Assembly (NCBI RefSeq): GCF_900104255.1
Contig: NZ_FNKZ01000004.1
Coordinates: 1-64,000, forward strand
Direction of reading: 5' to 3'
DNA length: 64,000 bases
Origin: Pseudoxanthomonas sp. CF385
Lineage (GTDB): Bacteria; Pseudomonadota; Gammaproteobacteria; Xanthomonadales; Xanthomonadaceae
Notes under the pieces: generated by a model
What the model saw: only the letters and a program-made list of their open reading frames with translations
What the model was told of the DNA's origin: nothing
Database searches by the model: none
Position numbers and translations under genes: made by a program
Shown here: positions 53,062 through 62,249 of the stretch, in pieces
How positions within the stretch are numbered: position 1 is the stretch's first letter
How the letters are laid out: the number at the start of each line of letters is the position of its first letter

Positions 53062-54144
53062 TCAACCGGCGGCCAGCTCGGTCCCGTCGAACAGGCCCGG
53101 CTGGGTCGCCCCCTCGTCCCGGTCACGGAAGCCCGACAGGCCCACGCCCACCAGCCGGTAGCGGGTCGAGGCCGGCAGGTCCACGCGCTCGCGCAGGGCC
53201 ATCGCGATGTCGATGAACTCCTGGGCCGACGCCGGCGGCGCTTCCGGCGTGAAGCTGCGGGTGAGGATGCGGAACTGCGCGGTCTTCAGCTTCAGCACAA
53301 CGGTGCGGCCCACGCGCTCGGTCTTGCGGCTGGCCTGCCACGCCTTCTCTGCGATGCGCACGATGTGCGGCTCCAGTTCGGACAGCAGCAGGTCGGTCGC
53401 GAACGTGTCTTCGGACGAAATCGACTGCACCGGCTGGTCCGGCTCCACCGGCCGCTCGTCGATGCCGCGCGCGCGCCGGTACAGGCTGCCGCCGAAGCTG
53501 CCGTAGCGCGCCTCCAGTTCGTGCTGCGCATGCAGACGCAGATCGCCGACGGTACGGATGCCGTCCGCATTGAGCTTGCCCTGCATCACCTTGCCCACGC
53601 CGGGGATGCGCTCCACCGGCAGCGGCGTCAGGAAGGCCTCCACCTGGTGCGGCCGGAGCACGAATTGCCCATCGGGCTTGCGCCAGTCCGACGCGATCTT
53701 GGCGAGGAACTTGTTCGGCGCCACGCCGGCGGATGCGGTCAGCTGCGTTTCTTCGCGGATCTGCGCGCGGATCGTCTCGGCCACGGCGGTGGCGGTCGGC
53801 AGGTCGGTCTTCGGCGCGGTGACATCGAGATAGGCCTCATCCAGCGACAGTGGTTCGACCAGGTCGGTGTGGCGCAGGAAGATCTCGCGCACCTGCCGCG
53901 ACACCGTCTTGTAGCGGGTGAAGTCCGGCGGCACGAACACCGCCTGCGGACACAATCGTTCCGCGCGCACCGCCGGCATCGCCGAGCGCACGCCGAACAC
54001 GCGCGCTTCGTACGACGCCGCGCAGACCACCGAACGCTCGCCGCGCCACGCCACCACCACCGGCCGTCCACGCAGTGAAGGATCGTCGCGCTGTTCCACC
54101 GACGCGTAGAACGCGTCCATGTCGATGTGGATGATCTTGCGCAT
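53062..54144 (-). CDS. dinB: DNA polymerase IV
   Basis: A 360-residue Y-family translesion polymerase. It begins [20 protein letters not shown] with metal ligand Asp8, has [10 protein letters not shown] with the catalytic Asp-Glu, a helix-hairpin-helix in [12 protein letters not shown], and the little-finger domain after residue 240. A longer frame upstream is rejected because the family signature starts at 54144. No Xanthomonas-type LexA box (TTAG-N6-TACTA) was seen upstream, so damage induction is unproven. No clear beta-clamp motif beyond the C-terminal QPGLFDG, which fits Q-x-x-L-F. Confidence 0.94.
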   Translation of the reverse strand: MRKIIHIDMDAFYASVEQRDDPSLRGRPVVVAWRGERSVVCAASYEARVFGVRSAMPAVRAERLCPQAVFVPPDFTRYKTVSRQVREIFLRHTDLVEPLSLDEAYLDVTAPKTDLPTATAVAETIRAQIREETQLTASAGVAPNKFLAKIASDWRKPDGQFVLRPHQVEAFLTPLPVERIPGVGKVMQGKLNADGIRTVGDLRLHAQHELEARYGSFGGSLYRRARGIDERPVEPDQPVQSISSEDTFATDLLLSELEPHIVRIAEKAWQASRKTERVGRTVVLKLKTAQFRILTRSFTPEAPPASAQEFIDIAMALRERVDLPASTRYRLVGVGLSGFRDRDEGATQPGLFDGTELAAG

Positions 54145-54289
54145 CACGCGATGATATCGGCCGCCGTACGCGATCGCATGGATGCATGCGCGCACGATAC
54201 GCACGCGTGTGGAGTCGAGGGCAGAAAGCGCGAAACCCTTGCCGCGATTGCACTTTGTCGATGGTACGCCGGCGTATGGAAAAACCCGG

Positions 54290-54334
54290 TTGATTTGCAT
54301 CAAGACAAGCGTATGCACATGTGTGCATTATTTA
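54290..54334 (+). promoter_or_regulatory. fabA promoter with Fnr box and overlapping dyad
   Basis: TTGATTTGCATCAA (54290-54303) is a perfect Fnr box. Placed at -41.5 it gives a start near 54338 and a -10 at CATTAT (54326-54331), with a leader of 21 bases, as at ccoN. A second dyad, ATGCACA-TG-TGTGCAT (54313-54328), overlaps the -10 and could bind a repressor of the FabR or similar type. Confidence 0.7.
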
Positions 54335-54358
54335 CGGCTTCGCAGAACGGACCATGCA

Positions 54359-54874
54359 ATGAACGCCCCCGCTTCCTTCTCGCGCGAACAGCTGCTGGCC
54401 AGCGCACGCGGCGAACTCTTCGGCCCCGACAGCGGCCGTCTCCCGAACGACCCGATGCTGATGTTCGACCGCATCACCGAGATCCGCCAGGACGGCGGTG
54501 CGCACGGCAAGGGCATGGTGCGCGCCGAACTCGATATCCATCCCGACCTGTGGTTCTTCCAGTGCCACTTCCTCGGCGATCCGGTGATGCCCGGCTGCCT
54601 GGGCCTGGATGCGATGTGGCAGCTCACCGGGTTCTTCCTCACCTGGATCGGCGCGCCCGGCCGCGGTCGCGCGCTCGGTTCCGGCGAAGTGAAGTTCACC
54701 GGGCAGGTACTGCCCACCGCCAAGCGCGTGAGCTACGAGATCGACGTCAGCCGCGTGGTCAACCGCAAGCTGGTGCTGGCGGTGGCCGACGGCCGCATGC
54801 TCGTCGACGGACGCGAGATCTATACCGCGCGCGACCTGCGCGTGGGCCTGTTCACTTCGACGGAGAGCTTCTGA
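54359..54874 (+). CDS. fabA: 3-hydroxydecanoyl-ACP dehydratase/isomerase
   Basis: A 171-residue hot-dog-fold enzyme that dehydrates 3-hydroxydecanoyl-ACP and isomerises the trans-2 to the cis-3 product, the branch point to unsaturated fatty acids. Catalytic His70 ([15 protein letters not shown]) and Asp84 (LGLDAMWQL) are at the same numbers as in E. coli. The ATG at 54359 is preceded by an Fnr box and a dyad. fabB follows after 2 bases, so the two unsaturated-fatty-acid genes form an operon. Confidence 0.96.
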   Translation: MNAPASFSREQLLASARGELFGPDSGRLPNDPMLMFDRITEIRQDGGAHGKGMVRAELDIHPDLWFFQCHFLGDPVMPGCLGLDAMWQLTGFFLTWIGAPGRGRALGSGEVKFTGQVLPTAKRVSYEIDVSRVVNRKLVLAVADGRMLVDGREIYTARDLRVGLFTSTESF

Positions 54875-54876
54875 CC

Positions 54877-56085
54877 ATGCGCCGTATCGCCATCACCGGC
54901 CTAGGCATCACCTCCTGCCTGGGCAACGATGCGGATACCGTGTCGGCCGCGCTGCGCGAAGGCCGTTCGGGCATCCGTCATATCCCGCAATACGCCGAAC
55001 TCGGCTTCCGCAGCCAGGTGGGCGGCGCGCCCGAGATCGACCTCGACGCGCAGATCGACCGCAAGCAGAAGCGCTTCATGGGCGATGCCGCGGCGTTCGC
55101 GCACATCGCGCTGCGCGATGCGATCGCCGATGCCGGCCTGGACGAGGCGCTGGTCAGCCAGCCGCGCACCGGCCTGATCGCCGGTTCCGGCGGCGGCTCG
55201 GCCGAATGGCAGATCGAAGCCGCTGACCTGCTGCGCGCGCGCGGTATCCGCAAGGTCGGGCCGTACATGGTGCCGCGCACGATGTGCTCGACGGTGTCGG
55301 CGACGCTGGCAACCGCGTTCAAGATCAAGGGCGTGAGCTATTCGATCTCCGCGGCCTGTGCGACCTCCGCGCACTGCATCGGTGCCGCCGCGGATCTGAT
55401 CCGCGCAGGACGCCAGGACATCGTGTTCGCCGGCGGCGGCGAAGAACTGCACTGGGCGCTGACGATGATGTTCGACGCGATGGGCGCGCTGTCGAGCAAG
55501 CGCAACGACGACCCCACCCATGCCTCGCGGCCGTACGACGCGGACCGCGATGGCTTCGTCATCGCCGGCGGCGGCGGCATGCTGGTGCTGGAGGATTACG
55601 ACCACGCGGTGAAGCGCGGCGCGCGCATCCACGCCGAATTGCTGGGCTATGGCGTGACGTCCGATGGCGCCGACATGGTGGCGCCGTCCGGCGAAGGCGC
55701 CGTGCGCTGCATGCAGATGGCGCTGGAAGGCGTCACCGCGCCGCTGGACTACCTCAACACGCACGGCACCTCGACGCCACTGGGCGACGTTATCGAACTC
55801 GAGGCGATCCGCACCGCGCTCGGCGACACCCTGCCGCCGATCTCCTCGACGAAGGCGCTGTCGGGCCACTCACTGGGCGCGGCCAGCGTGCACGAAGCGA
55901 TCTATTGCCTGCTGATGATGCGCGATGGCTTCATCGCGGGCTCGGCCAACATCGAGACGCTGGATGAGGGCGCGGCGGCGTTCCCCATCGTGCAGACGAG
56001 CCGCGACGCGACGCTGAACACCGTGATGTCGAACAGCTTCGGTTTCGGCGGCACCAACGCCAGCCTGGTGTTCGGGCGCGCCTGA
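54877..56085 (+). CDS. fabB: Beta-ketoacyl-ACP synthase I
   Basis: A 402-residue condensing enzyme that elongates cis-unsaturated acyl-ACP. The catalytic triad is Cys in [12 protein letters not shown], His in [12 protein letters not shown] and His in [19 protein letters not shown] closes the protein. Directly after fabA with a 2-base gap, it is FabB rather than FabF by context and sequence ([18 protein letters not shown] start). Regulation by the fabA promoter is expected. Confidence 0.95.
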   Translation: MRRIAITGLGITSCLGNDADTVSAALREGRSGIRHIPQYAELGFRSQVGGAPEIDLDAQIDRKQKRFMGDAAAFAHIALRDAIADAGLDEALVSQPRTGLIAGSGGGSAEWQIEAADLLRARGIRKVGPYMVPRTMCSTVSATLATAFKIKGVSYSISAACATSAHCIGAAADLIRAGRQDIVFAGGGEELHWALTMMFDAMGALSSKRNDDPTHASRPYDADRDGFVIAGGGGMLVLEDYDHAVKRGARIHAELLGYGVTSDGADMVAPSGEGAVRCMQMALEGVTAPLDYLNTHGTSTPLGDVIELEAIRTALGDTLPPISSTKALSGHSLGAASVHEAIYCLLMMRDGFIAGSANIETLDEGAAAFPIVQTSRDATLNTVMSNSFGFGGTNASLVFGRA

Positions 56086-56132
56086 TCCTGTCGGGGGCTG
56101 AACGTCCCTCCCGCGCGTGATCGTGGGGGGGC

Positions 56133-56159
56133 TCAAGTCCGAAGCGTAGCGGCCGATAC
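56133..56159 (+). promoter_or_regulatory. Probable FliA (sigma-28) promoter
   Basis: TCAAGTCC (56133-56140), 11 bases, then GCCGATAC (56152-56159) matches the flagellar sigma-28 consensus of gammaproteobacteria (TCAAG...GCCGATA). Transcription would start near 56166, about 33 bases before the diguanylate cyclase gene. Confidence 0.72.
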
Positions 56160-56198
56160 AGTTCCGACAGCCCTTACTGGGCATCGGTGCGCCCCCCC

Positions 56199-58283
56199 AT
56201 GTCCGGAACCTACAACGAGGTCCTCGTCCTCTTCTCGCTGCTGGTCGCCATCCTGGCGTCCTATACGGCGCTGGACATGGCCAGCCGCGTGACGACCACC
56301 CGCGGCACCGCCGCGGCGCGCTGGTGGTTGGCGGGCGGTGCGATGGCGATGGGCCTGGGCATCTGGTCGATGCACTTCGTCGGCATGCTGGCCTTCGACC
56401 TGCCCATCCCGCTGGGCTACGACCTCGCCATCACGCTTTATTCGATGCTCGCCGCGCTGGGCGTGTCCGCCTTCGCGTTGTGGCTGGTGTCCCGCCCGGA
56501 CCTGCCCCGGCGCCTGCTGTGCGTCGGCGCCGTGCTGATGGGCGCGGGCATCGCGCTGATGCACTACATCGGCATGGCCGCGCTGCGCATGCAGCCCGGC
56601 ATCGACTACGACCCGCTGTGGTTCAGCCTGTCCATCGTCATCGCCGTGGTCGCGTCGGGCGCGGCGCTCTGGATCGCCTTCCATCTGCGACGCGGTCACC
56701 GCCGCCACTGGATGCGTCTGACCGCCGCGGTGGTGATGGGCTTCGCCATCGTCGGCATGCATTACACGGGCATGGCCGCCGCGCGCTTCCCGGCCGACAG
56801 CTGGTGCGGGGCCGCCCGCGACGGCGGCGTCCCTGCGCAGTGGCTGGCGGTGCTGGTGGTGGTGGCCACGGTGGCGATCATGGGCATCGCGCTGATCGTC
56901 TCCGTGCTGGATCGGCAGATGCACCTGCGCACGCGCCACCTGGCCATTTCGCTGGCCCGCGCCAACGAGGAACTGGTGCAGGCTGCGCTGCACGACCCGC
57001 TCACCCGCCTGCCCAACCGCGTGCTGCTGCAGGACCGCATCGAGCAGGCCATCGAGAAGGCCAAGCGCAAGCAGGAATCCTTCGCGGTGATGTTCCTGGA
57101 CCTCGATGGCTTCAAGAGCGTCAACGACGCCTACGGCCACCAGGCCGGCGATGCGCTGCTGGCCGACGTCGCCACCCGCGTGCGCGGCCTGCTGCGCAGC
57201 CAGGACACGCTGTCGCGGCTCGGCGGCGACGAATTCGTGCTGGTCGCGCCATCCAGCGACCCCGACGATGCGGCGGTGGTCGCGCAGCGCCTTCTCGATG
57301 CGGTGGCGCTGCCGATCCGGACGCAGGGGATCGACGTGCAGGTGACCGCCAGCATCGGCATCGCCATGTACCCGTCCGATGGCACCACCGAACGCGACCT
57401 GATGGCGCACGCGGACGCCGCGATGTACCACACCAAGGACAACGGCCGGAACGGCTACACGTTCTTCGCGCCCTCGATGAACATCAGCGCGCACCAGCAG
57501 CTGAAACTGCTCAACGACCTGCGCCGCGCGGTGGAGCGCAACGAACTCCTGCTGCACTACCAGCCCAAGTTCGCCGCACCCGACTACCGCATGGCGGGCG
57601 TGGAAGCCCTGTTGCGCTGGCAGCATCCCGAGATGGGCTTGCTGCCGCCGGGCGCGTTCATCGCCGCGGCCGAGCGCAGCGGACTGATCCTGAGCCTGGG
57701 CGAGTGGGTGCTGGACGAAGCCTGCCGTCAGCTGCGCGCCTGGGACGACGCCGGCCACGACGTGTCCACGGTCGCGGTGAACCTGTCGCCGCTGCAGTTC
57801 TCCTCGCCCGCGCTGGTGGACACCGTACGCGACACGCTGGCGCGGCACGCCCTGGACCCCACGCGGCTCACCCTGGAGATCACCGAGACCACCGCCATGC
57901 GCGACGCGGATGCCAGCGTCGGCATCCTCGACGAACTGACGCGCATGGGCATCCGCATCTCCATCGACGACTTCGGCACCGGCTATTCCAGCCTGCTGTA
58001 TCTCAAGCGCCTGCCCGCCACCGAGCTGAAGATCGACCGCGCCTTCGTCCGCGAACTGGAGTCCAACGCCGACGATGCCGCGATCGTGGCCTCCATCGTC
58101 GCCCTGGGCCGCACGTTGAACCTCAAGGTCGTCGCCGAGGGGGTCGAAACGCCGGGCCAGCAACAACAACTGCGCCAGTTGGGTTGCGACTTCTACCAGG
58201 GCTACCTGCTCGGTGAGCCGGTGCCGGCGGATCGGCTGGCCGGCACGATGGAAGCGACACGCGCCGCCTGCACCACGGCCTGA
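56199..58283 (+). CDS. MHYT-GGDEF-EAL cyclic-di-GMP signalling protein
   Basis: A 694-residue membrane sensor. The N-terminal MHYT domain has seven helices with three copies of the metal-binding motif (MHFVGMLAF, MHYIGMAAL, MHYTGMAAA), suggesting sensing of oxygen, CO or NO through copper (family knowledge). The GGDEF domain has an intact LGGDEFVLVA near residue 345, and the EAL domain has VEALLRW, DDFGTGYSSLLYLKRLP and EGVETPGQ, so both synthesis and hydrolysis of c-di-GMP are possible. No Shine-Dalgarno precedes the ATG at 56199; instead there are seven C. GTG 56187 is an alternative. A FliA promoter is upstream. Confidence 0.93.
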   Translation: MSGTYNEVLVLFSLLVAILASYTALDMASRVTTTRGTAAARWWLAGGAMAMGLGIWSMHFVGMLAFDLPIPLGYDLAITLYSMLAALGVSAFALWLVSRPDLPRRLLCVGAVLMGAGIALMHYIGMAALRMQPGIDYDPLWFSLSIVIAVVASGAALWIAFHLRRGHRRHWMRLTAAVVMGFAIVGMHYTGMAAARFPADSWCGAARDGGVPAQWLAVLVVVATVAIMGIALIVSVLDRQMHLRTRHLAISLARANEELVQAALHDPLTRLPNRVLLQDRIEQAIEKAKRKQESFAVMFLDLDGFKSVNDAYGHQAGDALLADVATRVRGLLRSQDTLSRLGGDEFVLVAPSSDPDDAAVVAQRLLDAVALPIRTQGIDVQVTASIGIAMYPSDGTTERDLMAHADAAMYHTKDNGRNGYTFFAPSMNISAHQQLKLLNDLRRAVERNELLLHYQPKFAAPDYRMAGVEALLRWQHPEMGLLPPGAFIAAAERSGLILSLGEWVLDEACRQLRAWDDAGHDVSTVAVNLSPLQFSSPALVDTVRDTLARHALDPTRLTLEITETTAMRDADASVGILDELTRMGIRISIDDFGTGYSSLLYLKRLPATELKIDRAFVRELESNADDAAIVASIVALGRTLNLKVVAEGVETPGQQQQLRQLGCDFYQGYLLGEPVPADRLAGTMEATRAACTTA

Positions 58284-58285
58284 GA

Positions 58286-59371
58286 TCAGCGACCGTCCAC
58301 GGCGCGCCGGCCCACGGCCGGGTCATCGGTGAAGAAGCCGCCGATGCCGAGCGCCAGGTAGGCGCGGATCTCGTCGATCGCACCGTCCTCGTGCCGTGCG
58401 CGCGGATCTTCGCCGCGACGCAGCGCACGCGGCAGGAACGCGTTCTCGGGCCGGAACGTGTACGGCCACACCGGCAGTCCCGCCGCGCGTGCATCGCGCA
58501 TCAGATCGGTCGGCTTACCCAGCGTGCCGTCCGCCGCTTCCGGCATCAGGCTGCGCGTCCACGGCCCGAGCAGGTCCGCATACGTCGCGATGTCCTTCAG
58601 CCCCGCCGGCGTCATCAGGTCGGCGTAGCGCCGGGCAACGCCCGCGGCCAGCGCATCGCCCGGCACTGCTTCGGCAGGACCGAGCAACTGGAGCAGGCGG
58701 ATGTTCGCATGCGTGTCGCCGAGGCGTGTCCGCAGCATGCGCAGGTTGTCCTGTTCGAACGACTGGATCACCACCGGCGCTTCGCGTGCATAGGCGTGCG
58801 CCGCCAGCGTCTCCAGCAGGCGCTCCTCCATCGGCAGGCCGATGCGGCGGAAATGGGTGGGATGCTTGATCTCCGGGATCAGGCCCACCATGCGCTCGCT
58901 GCGTGATGCGTGCTCCGCAGCGAGCGCAATGATCTCGTCCAGCGTGGCGATCTGGAATGCACCATCGTTCGCAGTGCCACGCAGCTCGGGCAGGCGCTCG
59001 CGGGCGCGCAGGGTCTTCAGCTCCGCAAGGGTGAAATCTTCGGTGAACCAGCCTTCGAACACGTCGCCATCGATCACCTGCCGGCGCTTGCGCGCGGCGA
59101 ACTCGGGCCGCTGCGCGACGTCGGTGGTACCGCCGATCTCGTTCTCATGACGGGCGACCAGCACACCGTCACGGGTGGCGACCAGGTCCGGCTCGATGTA
59201 GTCGGCGCCGTCCTCGATGGCGCGCGCATAGGCAGCCAGCGTGTGTTCCGGCAGGTGCGCGCTGGCCCCGCGGTGGCCGATGACCAGGGGCGTCGCCGGC
59301 GGTTCGCCGGCCATGGCGGACGAGAAGCTCATCAGGGCGACCAGGAACGGCAACAGGCGAAGGAGCAGCAT
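58286..59371 (-). CDS. glpQ: Periplasmic glycerophosphodiester phosphodiesterase
   Basis: A 361-residue secreted enzyme of the GlpQ type hydrolysing glycerophosphodiesters to glycerol 3-phosphate and an alcohol. The signal is MLLLRLLPFLVALMSFSSAMAG. Catalytic residues are in VIGHRGASAHLPEHTLAAYA (two His, Glu) and DYIEPDLVATRDGVLVARHE (Glu, Asp, His). The ATG at 59371 follows GAGGAA. It converges with the c-di-GMP gene 2 bases away and lies behind a terminator-like hairpin that separates it from the halogenase gene. Confidence 0.92.
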   Translation of the reverse strand: MLLLRLLPFLVALMSFSSAMAGEPPATPLVIGHRGASAHLPEHTLAAYARAIEDGADYIEPDLVATRDGVLVARHENEIGGTTDVAQRPEFAARKRRQVIDGDVFEGWFTEDFTLAELKTLRARERLPELRGTANDGAFQIATLDEIIALAAEHASRSERMVGLIPEIKHPTHFRRIGLPMEERLLETLAAHAYAREAPVVIQSFEQDNLRMLRTRLGDTHANIRLLQLLGPAEAVPGDALAAGVARRYADLMTPAGLKDIATYADLLGPWTRSLMPEAADGTLGKPTDLMRDARAAGLPVWPYTFRPENAFLPRALRRGEDPRARHEDGAIDEIRAYLALGIGGFFTDDPAVGRRAVDGR

Positions 59372-59426
59372 GGACGATTCCTCATCGCGCCGGCGCGCGC
59401 TGCGCGGATCGGCATCATGAAAGCAC

Positions 59427-59450
59427 AAAGCCCGGCAGGGACCGGGCTTT
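59427..59450 (-). terminator. Terminator-like hairpin after the halogenase gene
   Basis: AAAGCCCGG and CCGGGCTTT arms with a 6-base loop. On the minus strand the stem ends in CTTT and is followed by GTGCTTTC, a weak T-rich tail. It lies between the halogenase stop (87 bases) and the glpQ start. Confidence 0.65.
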
Positions 59451-59536
59451 GGAGCAACGCGGGAGGAGAGAGGATCCTCGTTGCGGCTGCCATTGTCGGC
59501 GCCGACTGTTACAGGGGCGCGACAAAGGCACCGACG

Positions 59537-61060
59537 TCATACGGCCGGCGCCCTGCAGTGACGATCGATGAAGTCCTGGTGCAGGGGCATCGCCTCCACG
59601 CTGCCGGCGATGGCGCGATGTACCCGGGCGACATGCTCGATCAGCGCCTGCTCCGGCATGTCGTCGACGATCGGATGGTAGCCGGTGGGCACGATGCCCT
59701 GCCCCAGCATCACCTGCACCCAGCTCGGCAGTGCGAAGAACTCGTCGCCCGTGCGGAAGTAGCGACCGCCTTCGCGGAACATCTCGATCTTGCGCTGCAA
59801 CGTGGCGGGAATCCGCATCGTCCGGCAGTAGTCCCAGAACGCGCTGTCGCTGCGGCGGGTGGCGCAGTAGTGGAGGATCAGGAAATCGCGCGTGCTCTCG
59901 TACTCGAAAGCGGACTCCTCGTTGAACTGGCGCTCGAGCAGGGGATCGAAGTTGCGGCCGGGAAACAGGCCCAGCAGGCGCTGTATGCCCGATTGCACCA
60001 GATAGATGCTGGTCGATTCCAGCGGTTCCATGAAGCCGCTGGCGAGGCCGAGCGCGACGACATTCTTGTTCCACAGCTTCCTGCGCATGCCGGTGGTGAA
60101 CCGCAGCGGGCGCGGATCGGCAAGGGCGCGGCCATCGAGGTTCGCCAGCAGGGTGGCGGCGGCCTCGTCGTCGCTGATGTGCTCGCTGGAATAGACATAG
60201 CCGTTGCCGACCCGGCTCTGCAGGGGGATGCGCCACTGCCAGCCGGCCGCAAGCGCGGTGGAGCGGGTATAGGGCGTAGGCGGCCCCACGGTGGCGCACG
60301 GTACCGCCATCGCCCGATTGCACGGCAACCAGTGGGTCCAGTCGACATAGCCCGTTTTCAGCGTCTGCTCGATCAGCAGGCCGCGGAAGCCGGAGCAATC
60401 GATGAACAGATCGCCCGTCACCTGCTCCCCGCTGTCGAGCACGACGGCTTCGATGAACCCGTCTTCGCTCCGCTGCAGCACGCCGGTGATCTTTCCTTCC
60501 GTGCGCTGGACGCCCCTGCGTTCCGACAGCTCGCGCAGGAAGCCCGCATAGAGCGCGGCATCGAAGTGATACGCGTAGGCGATATCGGCCAGCGGCGATT
60601 CCGGCGGTGCGTTGGCCGGGCTCGCCATGAATTTCCCGCGCGGCGCGGCCAGCGTCGGCAGCGAGTACTCGCCGATCGGCCGCGCATGGCCGGCCAGGAA
60701 GAGCTTGAGCCAGAACTGGTGGAAAGGCAGTGGCCCGACGCCCTGGCCGATCTTGCCGAAACCGTGGACGTAGCTTTCCCCGAGGCTGCCCCAGTCGTTG
60801 AACTGGATGCCGAGCTTGAAGGTCCCCTGCGTGCGAGCGACGAACTCGAACTCGTCGATGCCCAGCACGCCGCTGTTGAACTGCTTCATGTAGGGCACGC
60901 TGGCTTCGCCGACGCCGACGATCCCGATCTCTTCGGATTCGACGAGGCGGATCGATGCCTGCTTGCCGAGGTAGGTCGCCAGCGCGGCGGCCGCCATCCA
61001 GCCCGCACTGCCTCCGCCCACGACGACGACGGACCTGATCCGGTGGTGGCTGGCCGTCAT
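59537..61060 (-). CDS. Flavin-dependent tryptophan halogenase-like protein
   Basis: A 507-residue FAD-dependent halogenase. The FAD site GGGSAGWMAAAAL is at the N-terminus, the halogenase-specific WQWRIP lies near residue 285, and the Lys in TFKLGIQFNDW near residue 82 corresponds to the catalytic Lys of the family. No reductase or secondary-metabolite genes are adjacent; instead a PfkB sugar kinase and LacI regulator precede it. Halogenases in this genomic setting in Xanthomonas and Caulobacter relatives lie near TonB receptors, and some brominate indole; the true substrate is unknown. It starts 40 bases after the kinase stop. Confidence 0.88.
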   Translation of the reverse strand: MTASHHRIRSVVVVGGGSAGWMAAAALATYLGKQASIRLVESEEIGIVGVGEASVPYMKQFNSGVLGIDEFEFVARTQGTFKLGIQFNDWGSLGESYVHGFGKIGQGVGPLPFHQFWLKLFLAGHARPIGEYSLPTLAAPRGKFMASPANAPPESPLADIAYAYHFDAALYAGFLRELSERRGVQRTEGKITGVLQRSEDGFIEAVVLDSGEQVTGDLFIDCSGFRGLLIEQTLKTGYVDWTHWLPCNRAMAVPCATVGPPTPYTRSTALAAGWQWRIPLQSRVGNGYVYSSEHISDDEAAATLLANLDGRALADPRPLRFTTGMRRKLWNKNVVALGLASGFMEPLESTSIYLVQSGIQRLLGLFPGRNFDPLLERQFNEESAFEYESTRDFLILHYCATRRSDSAFWDYCRTMRIPATLQRKIEMFREGGRYFRTGDEFFALPSWVQVMLGQGIVPTGYHPIVDDMPEQALIEHVARVHRAIAGSVEAMPLHQDFIDRHCRAPAV

Positions 61061-61100
61061 GGAAACTCCTGGTCCTGGCGTGCGATGCGTTCGGGAGGTC

Positions 61101-62084
61101 TTACGACAACAAAGCGTTCACTTCGTCCACGTTCGGCATGGCCGCGAACGCGCCCTTGCGCGTGACGGCCAGCGCGCCGACGGCCGCGGCGAACCGGATG
61201 GCCTCGGCGATGTCGTCGGCACGCGAAACGAAGCGCACGAAGCCCGCGGGATCCATGTCGGACTTGCCGAGGTGGAACAGCAAGCCCCCCACGAACGCAT
61301 CCCCTGCCGCCGTGGTGTCCAGGGCCGTGACGCGGAAGGTGTCCACGGCGCCATGCGCTGAAGGCGTATGCCAGTTGACCGGCTTGTCGCCGTCCGTCAC
61401 CACCAGGATCTTCGCATGGTGCTGCCAGAGGCGCGCCATGACCGCCGCCTCGCCGCCCAGTGGTCGAGCGAGGTACTCGAACTCTTCGCGCGAAAGCTTC
61501 ACGAGGTCGGCCTCGGCGAGCGCCTGCCACAGCCGCGGAGAAGGATCCTCGCCTTGCGGCCACAAGGCGGGACGCAGGTTCAGGTCGATGCTGACGATCG
61601 CACCACTGGCGCGCGCGCGCCGCATGCCGTCGTACGTGGCCTCGGCGATGCCCGCCTCGGTAAGGCTGTTGGAACAGACGTGGAAAACGCGGGTCCCCTC
61701 GAAGCACGCCGGCGCGAAATGGGCGGCGCGGAACAGCAGGTCGGCCGCGGGCGGACGGTAGAAACTGAAGCTGCGTTCGCCATGCTCGTCCAGCGCGACG
61801 AACGCCAGCGCCGTCTTGGCTTCGTTCGTGCGCACGATGCAGTCCGTCGCCACGCCCGCCGATGCCAGGCTGTCGAACAGGAAATCGCCGAACATGTCTT
61901 CGCCCAGCATGCCTGCGAAGTGCGCGTCGGCCCCCAATCGCGCCACGGCCACCGCGACGTTCGCTGGCGCCCCGCCGGCGTACTGCAGGAAGCTGCGCGG
62001 TGCGTCGGGCGATGCCGGCGGCTCCGCCAGCATGTCGATCAACACCTCGCCGAAACACACGATCTTGCGCGCCCGAGTGCTCAT
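61101..62084 (-). CDS. PfkB-family sugar kinase, probably fructokinase
   Basis: A 327-residue ribokinase-fold kinase. The N-terminal signature is VCFGEVLIDMLAEPP with GGAPANVAVAVARLG, and the C-terminal one is DTTAAGDAFVGGLLFHL with the catalytic Asp. Fructokinases of this branch phosphorylate fructose at C6; ketodeoxysugar kinase activity is a less likely alternative. AGGGGG lies shortly before the ATG. The LacI-family gene is 165 bases upstream on the same strand, and that gap shows no further gene. The kinase probably serves sugar taken up through the neighbouring cluster. Confidence 0.85.
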   Translation of the reverse strand: MSTRARKIVCFGEVLIDMLAEPPASPDAPRSFLQYAGGAPANVAVAVARLGADAHFAGMLGEDMFGDFLFDSLASAGVATDCIVRTNEAKTALAFVALDEHGERSFSFYRPPAADLLFRAAHFAPACFEGTRVFHVCSNSLTEAGIAEATYDGMRRARASGAIVSIDLNLRPALWPQGEDPSPRLWQALAEADLVKLSREEFEYLARPLGGEAAVMARLWQHHAKILVVTDGDKPVNWHTPSAHGAVDTFRVTALDTTAAGDAFVGGLLFHLGKSDMDPAGFVRFVSRADDIAEAIRFAAAVGALAVTRKGAFAAMPNVDEVNALLS

Positions 62085-62249
62085 GCCATGCCCCCTGGCG
62101 TACGGGCAGGCGATGGCACCGCGGCATCGGCGCGGCGAGGGAGTCGAGTGTGCGGAGCGATCGGATTCATGGAGAGTAGGACGATGGAAAGGAGATCGGG
62201 AAGGGTCGTCGTCGCACGGATACGATGACTGGCGGGGATGCGGGTCGGC

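Noticed and set aside
53062..54318. Longer dinB reading frame with 58 extra N-terminal residues
   Set aside because: The DinB signature with Asp8 begins at 54144; the extension crosses the fabA regulatory region.
54145..54358. LexA box for dinB
   Set aside because: No TTAG-N6-TACTA or CTG-N10-CAG site in a good position was found.
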